A stretch of DNA of 64,000 bases from Branchiostoma floridae (GCF_000003815.2 NC_049984.1:2422849-2486848); one strand, 5' to 3'; positions 1-10,320 are shown, counted from the stretch's first letter. Program-made: numbers and translations. Notes: generated by a model not told the origin, from the sequence alone.

Positions 1-83
1 TTTCCAACTTTGAGAGATTGGGCATTTGTCTGAGACTGACCCTGCCCTGTCTGATGATGACCATTAGTCAATTCTGTCGATTT
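1..83 (-). pseudogene. Continuation of LRR tail repeat beyond the stop codon (partial at window edge)
   Basis: Directly after the TAA at 86-84 the same frame stays open to the window edge and encodes a further tail repeat, including STELTNGHHQTGQGQSQTN. It aligns with the preceding unit STEMTSGHDKTRQGQSQAN. The stop therefore falls inside a repeat unit and not at a natural boundary. This is either a recent truncating allele, a sequencing error or a stop fixed in this paralogue. Confidence 0.6.
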
Positions 84-3069
84 TTAGTCCTTTTGTGGTG
101 TCTTCACATCTTCATACATAATATTTGGCTGTAGGGCTGCTAGCACTTCGTTATGTGTTAGATTTCCGAACTTTAAAGCTTCAGTGTTAGCCTGAGACTG
201 GCCCTGCCTTGTCTTATCATGACCACTGGTCATTTCTGTAGAAGTTGGGTACTTTTGTGGCGTTTGCTGTAGGGCAGATAACGCTTCACTATGTGATTGA
301 TCTCCAGCCTTCACAGCATCAGCAATGGTCTGAAACTGGCCCTGCTCTGTCTGATCTTGACCACTAGCTTGTACAACTATGATGTTTGTGTTGGACTTAG
401 TGATGGCCTGATATTGGCCCTCAACTTTGTACATGGAATTCAGCTGTGAAGCAGTCGGCCCTGTGCCATATGATAGATTCCCAGCATCCAAGGATTCAGT
501 AACAGCCTGAGACTGGTCCTGCCCTACCTGATTTTGTTGGTTCATATCTTCATACTGGTGATCATGGACACTAGCTGTAACTACAGCAACTGTGGTGTGT
601 GTGTTGAATTTAGTGGTGGCCTGAGACTGGCCCTGCCCTGTCTGATTATGTTGCTTGTCTATATCTTCATACTGGTTATCATTACCACTGCTCACTACAG
701 CAGCTGCAGTGTTTGTGGTGGTGGTCTGAAACTTGCCCTGACCTGTCTGATTAACTTTGTTCATATCTTCATACTGGTGATCATGACCACTCGCTACAGT
801 AGCTGTGTCTGGATTTTCATACAGGTGATCATTATCTCTGGGCAATGCATTAGCCGTTACAGTAGTGTTTGTGTTATCCACGTCTCTATATATCTTGTTT
901 GCAATAGCTCTGGTGTTTAAGTTGTGCAATGCAGCTTTGGAATTTTTTAAACCCAAATCAGAATTGCTTACCCTCCTTTTGTACCAGATTGTGAGAGTGA
1001 CGGCAACAGTGACAAGTGCCACTGAACCAACAGCAGATGAAATGACAACAGGCAGGAGGAAACTGGTACCACACTTGGGAGAAATACTGGTGGTGGCGAG
1101 GGTTGAAGTTAGAGGTTCCATTGCATGACTTGTCAACCCTTTCCATTCAGTGTCAACTGTTGAGTCTACAATGCCTCCAAAGTACCAATGATAGTGAGAG
1201 CTGACTGTGCCATTGTAACCATTACAGTTGTTATCACTTTGCAATTGGGCATCTACAGATGGTGTTGATTCTCTCAGATCTTTACAGATCAGATCTTTGG
1301 GACGGATGTCTTCAAGTTTTTGTCCTGAGAGGCTAGAGGGTTTGACACATGTTATCTGATTTAGAAGTGAAGGAGATTTGATCATTTTTTGCCTGAAAGG
1401 AGCCATCTTACAGTCACACTGCCAGGGGTTTGACTCCAGGAACAAAGATATGTTGAGTTGGGATAGATTTGAGAATACATCTGACCGGATGTTAGTCAAC
1501 TGGTTGTTACTCAGGAACAAATATTTGAGTCGGGGTAGATTTGAGAATGTGCCACCCTGAATATTGGTTATGTTGTTTGTGTTCAGGAACAACCATTGAA
1601 GCTGGGGTAGATTTGAGAATGTGGCAACCTGTAAGCTGGTGATTTTGTTGGATTTTAGGTTCAACGATGTAAGCATTGGCAGATTTGAAAACGTGCCAAC
1701 CTGAATGCTGATTATGTAGTTGGAACCCAGGTTCAGATATTTGAGTCCGGGTAGATTTGAGAACGTGCCAACCTGAATGCTGGTGATTTTGTTGAATTCC
1801 AGGTTCAAAGATTGAAGTTTTTGTAGACTTGAGAATGTGCCATTATGCATGATGGTGATCTTGTTGTTGTCTAGCCTTAAGTTTTCGAGCTTTGGTAGAT
1901 TTGAGAATGTGCCAAGTTGAAGGCTGGTTATGTTATTGTAGTTTAGGAACAAAGTATGGAGGAGGGGTAGATTTGAGAGTGCGCCAACCTGAATGCTATT
2001 TATGTTGTTGGAGGTCAGGCACAAATCGAGGAGCTCTGGTAGATTAACAAATGTGCCAGCCAGAATTTTATTTATATTGTTTGAATTCATTCGCAAACTG
2101 CGGAGGTTTGGTAGATTTGAGAATGTACCAACCAGAATGTTTCTTATGTTGTTGGAGGTCAGGCACAACGTTTGCAACATGGATAGGTTTGAAAATGTGC
2201 CAACCTGAATACTGGTTATGTTGTTAGAGATCAGGTACAATCTTTTTAGCAGGGGAAGATGTGAGAATGTCGCACAGTGAATGCTGGATATCTTGTTGCT
2301 TTTAAGGTTCAATATTTTGACCTTTTGTAGATTTGAAAATGTGCCAGCCTGAATGCTGGGTATCTTGTTGCTGTCAAGACGCAACAAGTTGAGCTTGGGT
2401 AGATTGGAGATTGTATTAGCCTGAATCTCTCGTATCCTATTATGTTGTAGGAGCAACGACTGGAGCTGGGGAAGATTTGAGAGTGTGCCAACCTGAATGT
2501 TAGTTATGCTGTTGTGGCCCAGATATAATTTTGAAAGCTGGGGTAAATCTGAGAATGCACCAATCTGAATGCTGCTTATGTTGTTGGAGGTTAGGCACAG
2601 ACGTTGGAGTTGGGGTAGGTTTGAGAATATGCTATTATGTATGCTGGTGATTCTGTTGGCATTTAGGTTTAATTGTGTAAGCTTCGGTAGATTTGAGAAT
2701 GTACCAACCTGAATGGAATTAATGTTGTTGTTGTTCAGGAGCAAAGCGCGGAGTTGGGATAGATTTGAGAACGTCTTTGCTTGTAAATGTATCCTATTGA
2801 ACCCCAAATACAAATTTGTGACCTTTAGTAGATTTGAGAATACACCAGGTTGAATACTAGTTATCTGGTTATGTGACAAATCTAAGGTGTAGGTAGATGG
2901 TGGGAGGTTCGGAGGGATGCTGGTGAGGTTCAGGCTCACATATTCGCAGTCGCAGTAGTGTAATGATGGTTCACAGCTGCAGCCAGCTTCTGGCATGTTC
3001 GGCTCCTTCAGGATGATGAGAAGGAAAATCAGCAGGTGTCGCAGCTTTCTTCCCATGTCGTCCTGCAAT
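84..3069 (-). CDS. Single-pass LRR transmembrane protein, large coding exon (CDS 84-3056)
   Basis: A leucine-rich-repeat cell-surface protein, about 990 residues from the ATG at 3056-3054. That ATG is preferred because the frame upstream of it has only a GTG, and because a strong 3' splice site (long pyrimidine tract ending CTCCAG, AG at 3071-3070) lies 13 nt upstream, so a 5' non-coding exon is expected at higher coordinates. Order: signal peptide (LRHLLIFLLIIL), cysteine-rich LRRNT (CSCEPSLHYCDC), about 20 LRRs of 24 residues with consensus LxLxSNxITSIQVGTFSNLP, LRRCT (NPWQCDC to the last Cys), a linker, one membrane helix (VVISSAVGSVALVTVAVTL) followed by WYKRR, and a tail of about 300 residues. 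The tail has degenerate repeats with YEDM twice, YEDI, YEDV and YENP, and TGQGQSQ blocks. Amphioxus has many LRR receptors; the ligand cannot be read. Type I topology and surface location are inferred. The tail frame continues past the stop (see findings). Confidence 0.88.
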
Positions 3070-3125
3070 CTGGAGAAAACAAGTAGGAAGAGGTAAACAA
3101 AGAAATCAGAGATGGCACACTTCAC

Positions 3126-3949
3126 CCCCTTTGCAAATCCTGCATTGCTAGTAGGTCAGGAACAAAGATGTGAACTTCCTGGCAATCAGATATTTACACA
3201 CATCCAATACAATACTCAAAACAAGGCACGCAGATGGCAATATGTGCTCAGTGCTGCTGTTTTCCTCTGTGAAACAAATCAATTCATACATTTAACGACT
3301 GTTTGCAAAATCTTTTATTGCCTTATGCCTCTTTTATGCAAAGTTCTGTTGAATTTTTGGAGTCATTTAAACTTTTTGCTTAGTTTCTGATCATCCCAGT
3401 TTATTTTAGCACATTTGATTAGCAGTAGAGGGAAGTGTTATGGCCCTGAATTATATTTTTTCCAGGATCAAAAAAAATTCTATTTGGCAACTTGACATTG
3501 AATTTGGACCATGAAGCAGTTACATAAATAAGCAACTGTTACAATATTAATATTCTGATAACCCCTAGAGTACCCTCCAGATAAATTACCGCAAGGTACA
3601 TCATATTCTATCACAAACTACAGTTTAAACCTGCTCAAGACGGGAGACCGGACAAAAGTGACGGTTTTGGACAGGTGGCCAGCTTGAAGATTGGCTCACA
3701 ACATGGCATATAAATGATGGCCTGAGACTGTCAGCATAATCAACGTTGGAAAAATTAATCTCACTTGAGACTTACAGGGCCAAAAGCACTAGGCTTTGAC
3801 TAATAATATTCTTACAGCAACAACAGGTTTCTCCAGACATTGGTCTAAAAAAAGTATAATGATGAATCATATTCACACAAACTTTGTATGATTACAACTG
3901 CACATTATCTTCCGTTAACAGGAACTGAAAGAAGATTAAAAGGTTTAAG
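3126..3949. other. Non-coding stretch upstream of the LRR exon
   Basis: This AT-rich stretch lies upstream of the LRR coding exon. It should contain the intron and possibly a 5' non-coding exon of that gene. I see no convincing exon, RNA or repeat boundary in it. Confidence 0.5.
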
Positions 3950-4147
3950 CATGCATACACCTAATATGGATGCTTAATTGTCTGATTTGTACTGTATGAA
4001 TATTAACATCAGCAGGTTGTTTACTCCCTGGTCTGGTGCCTTTGCTGACATTTCATGTTAACTCTTCTTAGATTTTCAGATGTGAAGATAGGAGGAAAAC
4101 TAAGCTAACTATTTGGCCTTTTTTGGTGAATCCATCGAGTACTTTAA

Positions 4148-4168
4148 TCATCATCATCATCATCATCT
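4148..4168. repeat. (ATC)n microsatellite
   Basis: About seven ATC triplets in a row, in non-coding DNA. Confidence 0.85.
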
Positions 4169-5109
4169 GTCGACCCCGGGGGGTGGGGAGCTTTCAGGTC
4201 ATTAATTTTTAAATCCAAACGAAATATTGAACTATTGCATTTACTATAAACAAATAGTATTTGTCATCTGTCTGGTGTATTTGCTGACATTTCATAAATA
4301 CTTAAAATTTCTTAGATTTTAAGGCTTGGAAATAAGGCCACAGCAACAAATAAATAGGTGTGGCCTAATATGAATTGAAATAAGATTAAAAAGCCTTCAT
4401 ACACCTATTATGTACCCTTATGTGTATGGATGGTTAATTGTCTGATTTGTGCTGTTTGAATATTAACATTTAGCAGGTTGTTTACTCTCTAGGCCTTGTC
4501 TGGTGCCTTATGTTGACATTTGCATGTTAAAGCTTTTTTACATTTTCAGATTTGGAGATAAGCAGAAAAAGCATGATGTGCTTTTTTTGCATGAATCAAC
4601 TTTAGACTTGTACATTGTTGTCTTTAAACACAAATTTTGAAATTCATCAGAAACATTTAACTATATTTGTCCATAAATGGATAAATATTTAGTATTGGTC
4701 ATATTTTTAAGGCAAAAAAAGTCTAAACATACTGAAAGAATGAAGTTTTGCATGTTGAAATGATAAGCAATATGATACTCGGTATCAAAAGCTTGGGCTC
4801 CAAAAGATTTAGGCAAATAACATTTAGTCATGGCTCATTGCAAGCAGTCCAACAAAATAACAGAGATTCTACCAGCCTGTACTGTGTGCTGCAGGGAGGA
4901 GAAAAAGTCTATTGTGAGCCCTGAAGTTTCCATCCGTTGCAGCAAAAGAAACCTTGAATGTCTCTCGTATCTGCCTACTATTCCAGCCTCTCTGCTCCCC
5001 CGTGCTTGTAAACAATAGACTAGATCTTACCTTCAGCTTTCTCCAGAACTTACCTTTCACGCTGGTCAGAATGTCATTCTTCAGTCGGTATTTTCTGGGC
5101 TGTGAAGTC

Positions 5110-5372
5110 ATGGAGGACTTTCCTCAGTCCTCTTGCTGCCGTTGTGCCTCCCAGATGTGAGCTCTGGGTAGCTGTTCTGGACTTTCCTCAGTCCTCTTGC
5201 TGTCGTTGTGCCGCCCAGATGTGAGCTCTGGGTAGCTGTTCTGGACTTTCCTCAGTCCTCTTGCTGTCGTTGTGCCTCCCAGATGTGAGCTCTGGGTAGC
5301 TGTTCTGGACTTTCCTCAGTCCTCTTGCTGTCGTTGTGCCTCCCAGATGCGAGCTCTGGGGAGCTGTTCTGG
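5110..5372. repeat. 64-bp minisatellite, about 4 units
   Basis: The unit contains GAGCTCTGGGGAGCTGTTCT, then GGACTTTCCTCAGTCC and GTTGTGCCTCCCAGATGT. The core CAGTCCTCTTGCTG occurs four times at 64-bp spacing. On the plus strand every unit contains a pyrimidine-rich run ending in CCCAG, resembling a 3' splice site. The unit has no stop codon in any minus-strand frame, so reading frames there are spurious. The homologous array at 21536-22562 has about 16 units. Confidence 0.9.
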
Positions 5373-6376
5373 ACTGGAGTCTGACAAACAAGCTGGGATA
5401 AGTCTGACGTAATCTGGGTGTGTTGATTGTCTGAAGCTCGCTGTTTGAATATAATCATACTTAGTAATGAATAATGATGCTTTTTTGTTCATTGAAGTTA
5501 TTGCATTCAATTCTATGCTGAAAACTCATTGGTTGCAGTTTTCTTGTCAATTGCTATGGGGCATTCTTAGATCATGTTGATGATCTTGATATGACCTTTT
5601 TGAGAGCTATGTTTTTGTATTCTGAAAGTGGTATGTGAATCTTCAAGTTGATCATTTTTGTAAGCTTGGTGACTGGCTGGAATAATTTAGAATTTCTTAA
5701 ATATTTTCAGTATTCACAGCTTGAGCAAGGAATTTGCAGTCTGTTACTGTTTTCTTTTAAATAATAGTTTACACCACTTTTTATTAGTAAGTTAATTGTT
5801 TAATGTGTGATTTTGTTCCCAAATAGCCTCTGACTCTGACAACAAAGGATGAAGAGAAAGGAGGAGGAAGGCAGGGAGAAGAAGAAACCTGAATGGTTGA
5901 GATGTAGAGAAAGAATGGATGTCGGCTGTGGCTTTGGACATATGAGTTGTTGACTCTTGTTATGTCATAAGTGGGCCGCTATAATTGAAATGCTGAACAG
6001 AAAGATCAGTATGAAAACAAGTCTGTACCTTGATACATGGTTTCATGGAGTGGATACAGTCAGATGCGATTTCCTCTCCCAGGCCTCTTTTTGCTAGACT
6101 TAACTTTGAAATGTCAAAGAAACAAGAAAATGAATTGGAATGGCCTTAAGTCTCTTGAAGCTCTTGTAATAAGTACATTTGATATTTGCCAGGCTGATCA
6201 CAAGTAACAACTTGGATGACAGGAACGTATACAAATGCAAGTATTGTGTATTTTTTTCTTTATTTACTAAAAACCAAGCTTCACAAATAGCATACTACAT
6301 GTGTATACAACTTAAAGGAGTCCTAAATGTTACCCTCGGTCTGTCCACTTTAGATGATGTTTAGGGAGCCCAGAGG

Positions 6377-6476
6377 NNNNNNNNNNNNNNNNNNNNNNNN
6401 NNNNNNNNNNNNNNNNNNNNNNNNNNNNNNNNNNNNNNNNNNNNNNNNNNNNNNNNNNNNNNNNNNNNNNNNNNNN
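6377..6476. other. Assembly gap (100 N)
   Basis: A run of exactly 100 N, the conventional placeholder for a gap of unknown size. An upstream PRODH exon could be hidden here. Confidence 0.95.
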
Positions 6477-6770
6477 GACATTTCGGACAGTAGTTCTCTC
6501 CACATCATATATACTGTAGTATGTCAATTACAAAGTACTGTGGGAAAGAAAGAAACAAACAAATATCATATAGTGTATCGGGTTACGTCACTGGAGTGTG
6601 TAACAGCTGTAACCTGATCTGTACACCTCATCTTGTTTTGTCAACTCAGTCCTCTTGCAAATTGCAACTGACACAAATCTGTCAATCAAAAATATATCAG
6701 TGTCAGCCCCTTTTTTTTAGCCTGAATGAAAAACAATGAAATTGTTAGATGTAGATAGCAGGCCTTTTTC
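6477..6770. other. Non-coding stretch, nothing recognised
   Basis: No exon-like frame with splice sites, RNA gene or repeat boundary is evident between the gap and the foldback element that follows. Confidence 0.5.
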
Positions 6771-6974
6771 TAGCCTCCTTCACCAGCCTCTCTAGGGCCT
6801 TGGCGAAAGTTGTTTTTTCATGGGGGGGGGGCGTCTATTCGCGATTTTTATCTGGGAATATGCTGGGAAAGAAAGAATGCAGCGAGAGGGATATATACCA
6901 GGGGGGCCCGTCGTATTCCCCGATAAAAATCAACTTTCGCCAAGGCCCTTAACAGACGCAGGTGAAGGAGGCTA
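6771..6974. mobile_element. Foldback MITE with long imperfect terminal inverted repeats
   Basis: The left end TAGCCTCCTTCACC and internal GGCCTTGGCGAAAGTTG are mirrored by CAACTTTCGCCAAGGCC and GGTGAAGGAGGCTA at the right end, about 40 bp of imperfect inverted repeat around a 120-bp core. The flanks GCCTTTTTC and GCCTTTTCC look like an 8-9 bp target duplication. There is no coding capacity. The superfamily is not certain; a hAT- or Mutator-like origin would fit the duplication length. Confidence 0.7.
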
Positions 6975-7088
6975 GCCTTTTCCCAGCATCTCTCCTTGCC
7001 TGTTGCACACTGAGTGTCAGACAAAAGCTTTGACTATTTTGTCTTCCTGTCTGAAGGAAAATCGATACATCAGGACCCTTTTCTTTAA

Positions 7089-7770
7089 TCCTTAAGGCCA
7101 CACCAATTTAATTTCTTGGTTCACGGATTTTCTCATAAAAAATATGGAGCGAGAGGGCGAAATAAAAATAAAAATTGTAAAATGGTTGGGGTAAAGGTAA
7201 GGGCTAATCCAAAACATAAAGAATAAAAAGTTTTCAGCTTGAAAAAAGTACAAAAACACTATTACTGTACAGTAACAGCACCTGTTCGTTGAAAATTACA
7301 AAAGTAGTGTCAGTTTTTATGTTTGTCCCGTTCTTCATGAATGAAAAATATAACTGCAATAATAATAATACCCACATTTTAAGGAGCTTATAATATAAAG
7401 GCCTATTTGCTACACCAGAAAGTTGGTGAATAGTTTCATTAATGGTGAAAATTTGCTGAGTGGTAATTTTTATTTTTATTTTTTTTTCCAAAAAATAGGA
7501 GCGAGCGAATCCGTGAACCAAGAAATTAAATTGGTGTGGCCTAAACTGCCAAACCTGGATATATCCGGCATGCATATACATGTCCTGTGTGTTGCACCCG
7601 GATATATCCGGGATAGTATATTCCCCCGAAGTAGCATCTTTGCGCACCATAGCGCACGAACCCCGGAAGTTAGGGACTTTGGCCTTGTTTGAGGGGTTCT
7701 TTTTGGAGGTCAGCAGCCAACCCTGGCACTGATAGCATTTTATAGTGCTGAAACTCTGGCAGTTTAAGGG
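7089..7770. mobile_element. piggyBac-like MITE, split by a nested Harbinger-like MITE
   Basis: The outer ends are TCCTTAA (7089-7095) and GGCAGTTTAAGGG (ending 7770), with TTAA at 7085-7088 and a decayed TAAT after the right end. The body (7545-7770) matches the intact copy at 56869-57102, including CCCGGATATATCCGGGATAG and GTTAGGGACTTTGGCCTTGT. Ends beginning near CCCTTAA with TTAA target sites are typical of piggyBac-derived elements. The left arm is interrupted by the element at 7096-7541. Confidence 0.75.
7096..7541. mobile_element. Harbinger-like MITE with ~35-bp TIRs and TAA target duplication
   Basis: The termini are GGCCACACCAATTTAATTTC at the left and the mirror GAAATTAAATTGGTGTGGCC at the right, and the inverted repeat extends through TTGGTTCACGGATT. 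The flanking triplets are TAA (7093-7095) and TAA (7542-7544). Removing the element and one triplet restores the piggyBac-like end CCTTAAACTGCC. A 3-bp TWA duplication is characteristic of PIF/Harbinger elements. A diverged relative lies at 34636-34870. Confidence 0.8.
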
Positions 7771-7921
7771 TAATAAGTTGTCAAACTTTCCCACAAAAGT
7801 TAAAGCTTCTCAAAACTGACTTATTAAGTTATTTTTGACTCGATCCTTAATTTTCAGCACACGTCTCAAGTCAAAGCCTCTCCCTAACTTCTTGTCCGCT
7901 CTGTTGTGTCCTCTGTGTCAG

Positions 7922-7986
7922 GTTACTCCAGCACCGACGGTTTCGCCGCCATCAAACTGACTGCATTGGGCAGACCCCAGCTGTTG
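7922..7986 (+). CDS. PRODH: Proline dehydrogenase exon (first one recognised)
   Basis: PRODH is the mitochondrial flavoenzyme of the inner membrane that oxidises L-proline to pyrroline-5-carboxylate and passes electrons to the respiratory chain. This exon encodes YSSTDGFAAIKLTALGRPQ followed by LL, the conserved animal 'G-F-AIKLTALGRPQ' block. It follows TGTGTCAG and ends before GTAGGT; it starts in phase 2 and ends in phase 0. The six exons recognised (7922-13519) join in phase into about 285 residues of a protein that is usually about 550-600 residues long in animals. Exons for the mitochondrial presequence and N-terminal part should lie upstream; none was found between 3126 and 7921 (part of that is gap), so they may be in the gap or beyond the window. 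The gene assignment rests on family motifs and not on a database search. Confidence 0.85.
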
Positions 7987-9177
7987 GTAGGTCGATAGGT
8001 CATCCCACAGGTCATACAGGTCAAAGGTTATAGGCGTGGTGGTACAGGTTGCCATGGATACTAGCTGCGCGGGCGGAAGCATGGAACTCCGCCCCAGTCT
8101 TTTAAGTTTGTTGGGGGTGTTCTTTCCGAAAGCCTTGCAGACTAATTTCTGAAAACTTTACTAGATTCATTGTTTATGTTAAATACCAAAAATTGTCAGT
8201 TCTTTTGCATTCATAGTTAGGGTATAAAAGACCAGTTTCTTCTAGATCACTTCAGTGTCACTGACAAAAGATAGTCGATGCTATCTGAAACGTTTGACCG
8301 TTTTCAAAATCATATCCTGTTGAAGTTGAGTGGGTGAGTTGCTCGAGTAACAGTCACTGTTTTTTGGCGTATTAAGGTTCAGTCACTTAGGCTTGTGTTT
8401 CCATCTCAAATTTACTGTTAACTGTTATACTCAAGTCAACAAGGGAAAAGGCACTGAAAGGAATTTGAACACAGCTGTAGATGATGACGCTTTATTGCTA
8501 CTTGTAAGTTAGTAGGTTACCAAGGAAACAATCATATGTTACCACCTGGCAAGGCAACTGGACAGAACACCCCTGACCGTACCACAGGTAGCGTTGATGT
8601 GGGGTGGCTGTTTTCGACAGCACTGATTGTACTGCAGAGTTTTACCAGACCTGTGTTCTTGACACATTTTTGCTCAGTAAATGTATGTTAACTGTTTATA
8701 GTATTACTAAGATCTTTGGCATTGAGGAAAAAAGATAACTTTTCTGATAACGTTATTTGCTTTAAGGTGGACTGTGAGGGTCATGTGTCAAGGTCACAGG
8801 TCTGTTGAAACTGAGTGTGATTGATTTCCTATTTCTGACACTGCATGGTCTCATATCAGAGTTCACACAACAGTTAGAAGATACTTGATAAGACAAGGGA
8901 AAAAATATCTTTTGGAAATGGAAGTATTTTCCTAAAATCCACAAAATTGAAAAAGATCCGTATGATCTTTGGGAAATATTACTGACCATAAAATGTACAT
9001 CACAAAATAGATAGGATACAAAAGATATGAGACTTAGAATTTCTTTCTTTTTACAGAAATGTTTAAAAAACCTTTGTTAACAGTTTCCTTTTTGCAGGTC
9101 ATCTACTTCAAAACAAGTATATTATCTAAAAGCTAATGAAACCATCCACGACCAACGCAGATGTTTTAACATTCTAG
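7987..9177 (+). other. PRODH intron with Penelope-type tail remnant near 8240-8375
   Basis: The intron between the first two recognised exons. Around 8240-8375 are the phrases CACTTCAGTGTCACTGACAA, GCTATCTGAAACG and GAGTAACAGTCACTG...TTTTTTGGC. These match the tail at 11867-12110 and resemble Penelope-like element ends. Nothing else is recognisable. Confidence 0.5.
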
Positions 9178-9371
9178 TTGCAGCTTTCGGACGTTCTCTC
9201 CACGACCAGGCAGTTTTTCGAGGCGCTGACGTCAGCAGAGAAGAAGTTACCGTGGGTTAAGCGGAAATTGACGAAGGAGGTTTTCCAGAACCGGCTAGAG
9301 GAGCTGGGTGTGCCGATGAGCCGTGACGAATCCGGCTGGTGGTTCACCTGGATGGACCAGGATGCATCCGG
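9178..9371 (+). CDS. PRODH: Proline dehydrogenase exon, includes first half of an EF-hand-like loop
   Basis: The exon starts after ACATTCTAG (the AG giving the best match to the family), so LL joins LQLSDVLSTTRQFFEAL without a gap, and it ends before GTAGGT in phase 2. It encodes the helical linker region of animal PRODH and ends in WFTWMDQDASG. With the next exon (DVDLLEWNQML) this forms DQDASGDVDLLE, a complete 12-position EF-hand-type calcium loop (D1, D3, S5, G6, D9, E12). EF-hand-like segments are known in some animal PRODHs; calcium binding here is inference. The intron interrupts the loop at G6. Confidence 0.85.
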
Positions 9372-9499
9372 GTAGGTGTTGGGTTACAGGGGTGTTGTCA
9401 TGTTACACAAGTGGTTTGGGGTTACTTGAGAAGATTTTTGGGCATCGAGTGATTGTCAACAAGTAAAATGAACAGTGGACCATTGATTAATGTCCCTGA

Positions 9500-9612
9500 G
9501 GACTGTGACCCTTCGAATTAAAAAAGCATGCAAGTCAGGAGTCAAACTCGTGACCTCTTGGTCCACAAGTATAGGGTCCCTAAAAACCATCTGACCACAC
9601 AGGCTACTATCT
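9500..9612 (-). mobile_element. tRNA-derived SINE fragment
   Basis: The minus strand reads like a degenerate tRNA, with an A-box-like TGTGGTCAGATGG and, about 40 nt later, a B-box-like GAGTTTGACTCC, preceded by ACCAAGAGGTC as in other SINEs of this window. It is a decayed copy inside a PRODH intron. Confidence 0.5.
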
Positions 9613-9689
9613 GAGTGGAAATTGGTCTCCACTGCAAACACTTCTAGCACCATATTGAAGATTTTTCACCGTCTTACAACACCAAAATT

Positions 9690-9995
9690 TGCTTTCCTCG
9701 AATTTTCAGTCGCACTTCCGTCGACCTTCTTCAGGAGTGATGATTCAGTTACTCTGATCACATGACTTAGAGACACGTGATTCTAGTAACGAATCATTAA
9801 AAAAATGATAAATGCCTGGCAGGCGGTATCGGCCCCCGTCTCTGTTGAGTGTTGGCTGATGTGCTCTTATGTAGATGGCCTCAGCACCAGCTTCCTCTAT
9901 GCTTCTTAGTCCATTGCCCTTTGTGTGCAGTTTGGTGGTGTCCTGCCAGTCCATTCCCTGATGTTTCTCCTGTGTGACCTCCCTCTTCTGAAGTA
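9690..9995 (-). mobile_element. Penelope-like retroelement, 3' fragment (GIY-YIG domain end)
   Basis: The minus-strand frame ending at 9745 carries QKREVTQEKHQGMDW, then EAGAEAIYIR and AHQPTLNRDGGRYRLP. The LNRD-G-Y-LP ending is typical of the C-terminal GIY-YIG endonuclease of Penelope-like elements. It is followed by an untranslated tail with CTCCTGAAGAAGGTCGACGG, also usual for these elements. The element is strongly 5'-truncated, and its truncation point lies about 35 bp from the first decoy exon of the PRODH array. Confidence 0.6.
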
Positions 9996-10030
9996 AGTTA
10001 GAAAAAATTGTGGTTTTCTGCCCACTTCAG

Positions 10031-10083
10031 GGATGTTGATCTTCTTGAGTGGAACCAGATGCTGAAGCCGAACCACAGCCTGC
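10031..10083 (+). pseudogene. Decoy PRODH exon copy 1
   Basis: Preceded by TGCCCACTTCAG. It matches the true exon up to AACCACAGCCTGC, where the true exon's GGAAGC is replaced by GTAAAGC, a donor-like sequence. As an exon it would be 53 nt long and shift the frame. Confidence 0.75.
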
Positions 10084-10168
10084 GTAAAGCTCTGTCATAC
10101 AGTACACATTACTATCTAGTGGTAATTATAAGAGAAATAAAAGAAAGTGGTTTTCCGCCCGTTTCAGG

Positions 10169-10221
10169 GATGTTGACCTTCTGGAGTGGAACCAGATGCT
10201 GAAGCCGAACCACAGCCTGTG
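10169..10221 (+). pseudogene. Decoy PRODH exon copy 2
   Basis: Preceded by CCGCCCGTTTCAG and followed by GTAAAGC after ...CAGCCTGT. Same 53-nt layout as the other copies; one C-to-T change at the boundary. Confidence 0.75.
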
Positions 10222-10320
10222 TAAAGCTCTCCTTTGTGTCAGAGTGAAGTGTACGTTACGCTATTATCTAGTGGTGATTGTTGGTACCATGAAAAAACGT
10301 TTTTCTACTACCTGTTTCAG

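Larger units (their letters stand above)
3950..5960. repeat. Low-copy duplicated block, copy A (partner at 21055-23515)
   Basis: Several segments recur in the same order and orientation near 21-23.5 kb. They are the AT-rich stretch around AGCAGGTTGTTTACTC (itself present twice here, near 4015 and 4475), the CTTGTACATTGTTGTCTTTA segment near 4610, the segment around a 64-bp minisatellite (5048-5455), and the segment containing AGAAGAAACCTGAATGG near 5880. Order and orientation conservation indicates one ancestral duplication and not independent transposon insertions. Copies differ by many substitutions and by minisatellite length. Confidence 0.7.

Noticed and set aside
534-920. 128-codon plus-strand frame
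   Set aside because: Antisense shadow of the repetitive tail of the LRR protein.
4336-4365. 30-bp GGCCACAGC...GGTGTGGCC between TAA triplets as a minimal Harbinger element
   Set aside because: Too short and part of a larger duplicated block (compare 21186-21218); the TAA triplets may be chance.
7423-7692. 89-codon plus-strand frame
   Set aside because: It spans the junction of two nested MITEs, so it is composite non-coding DNA.
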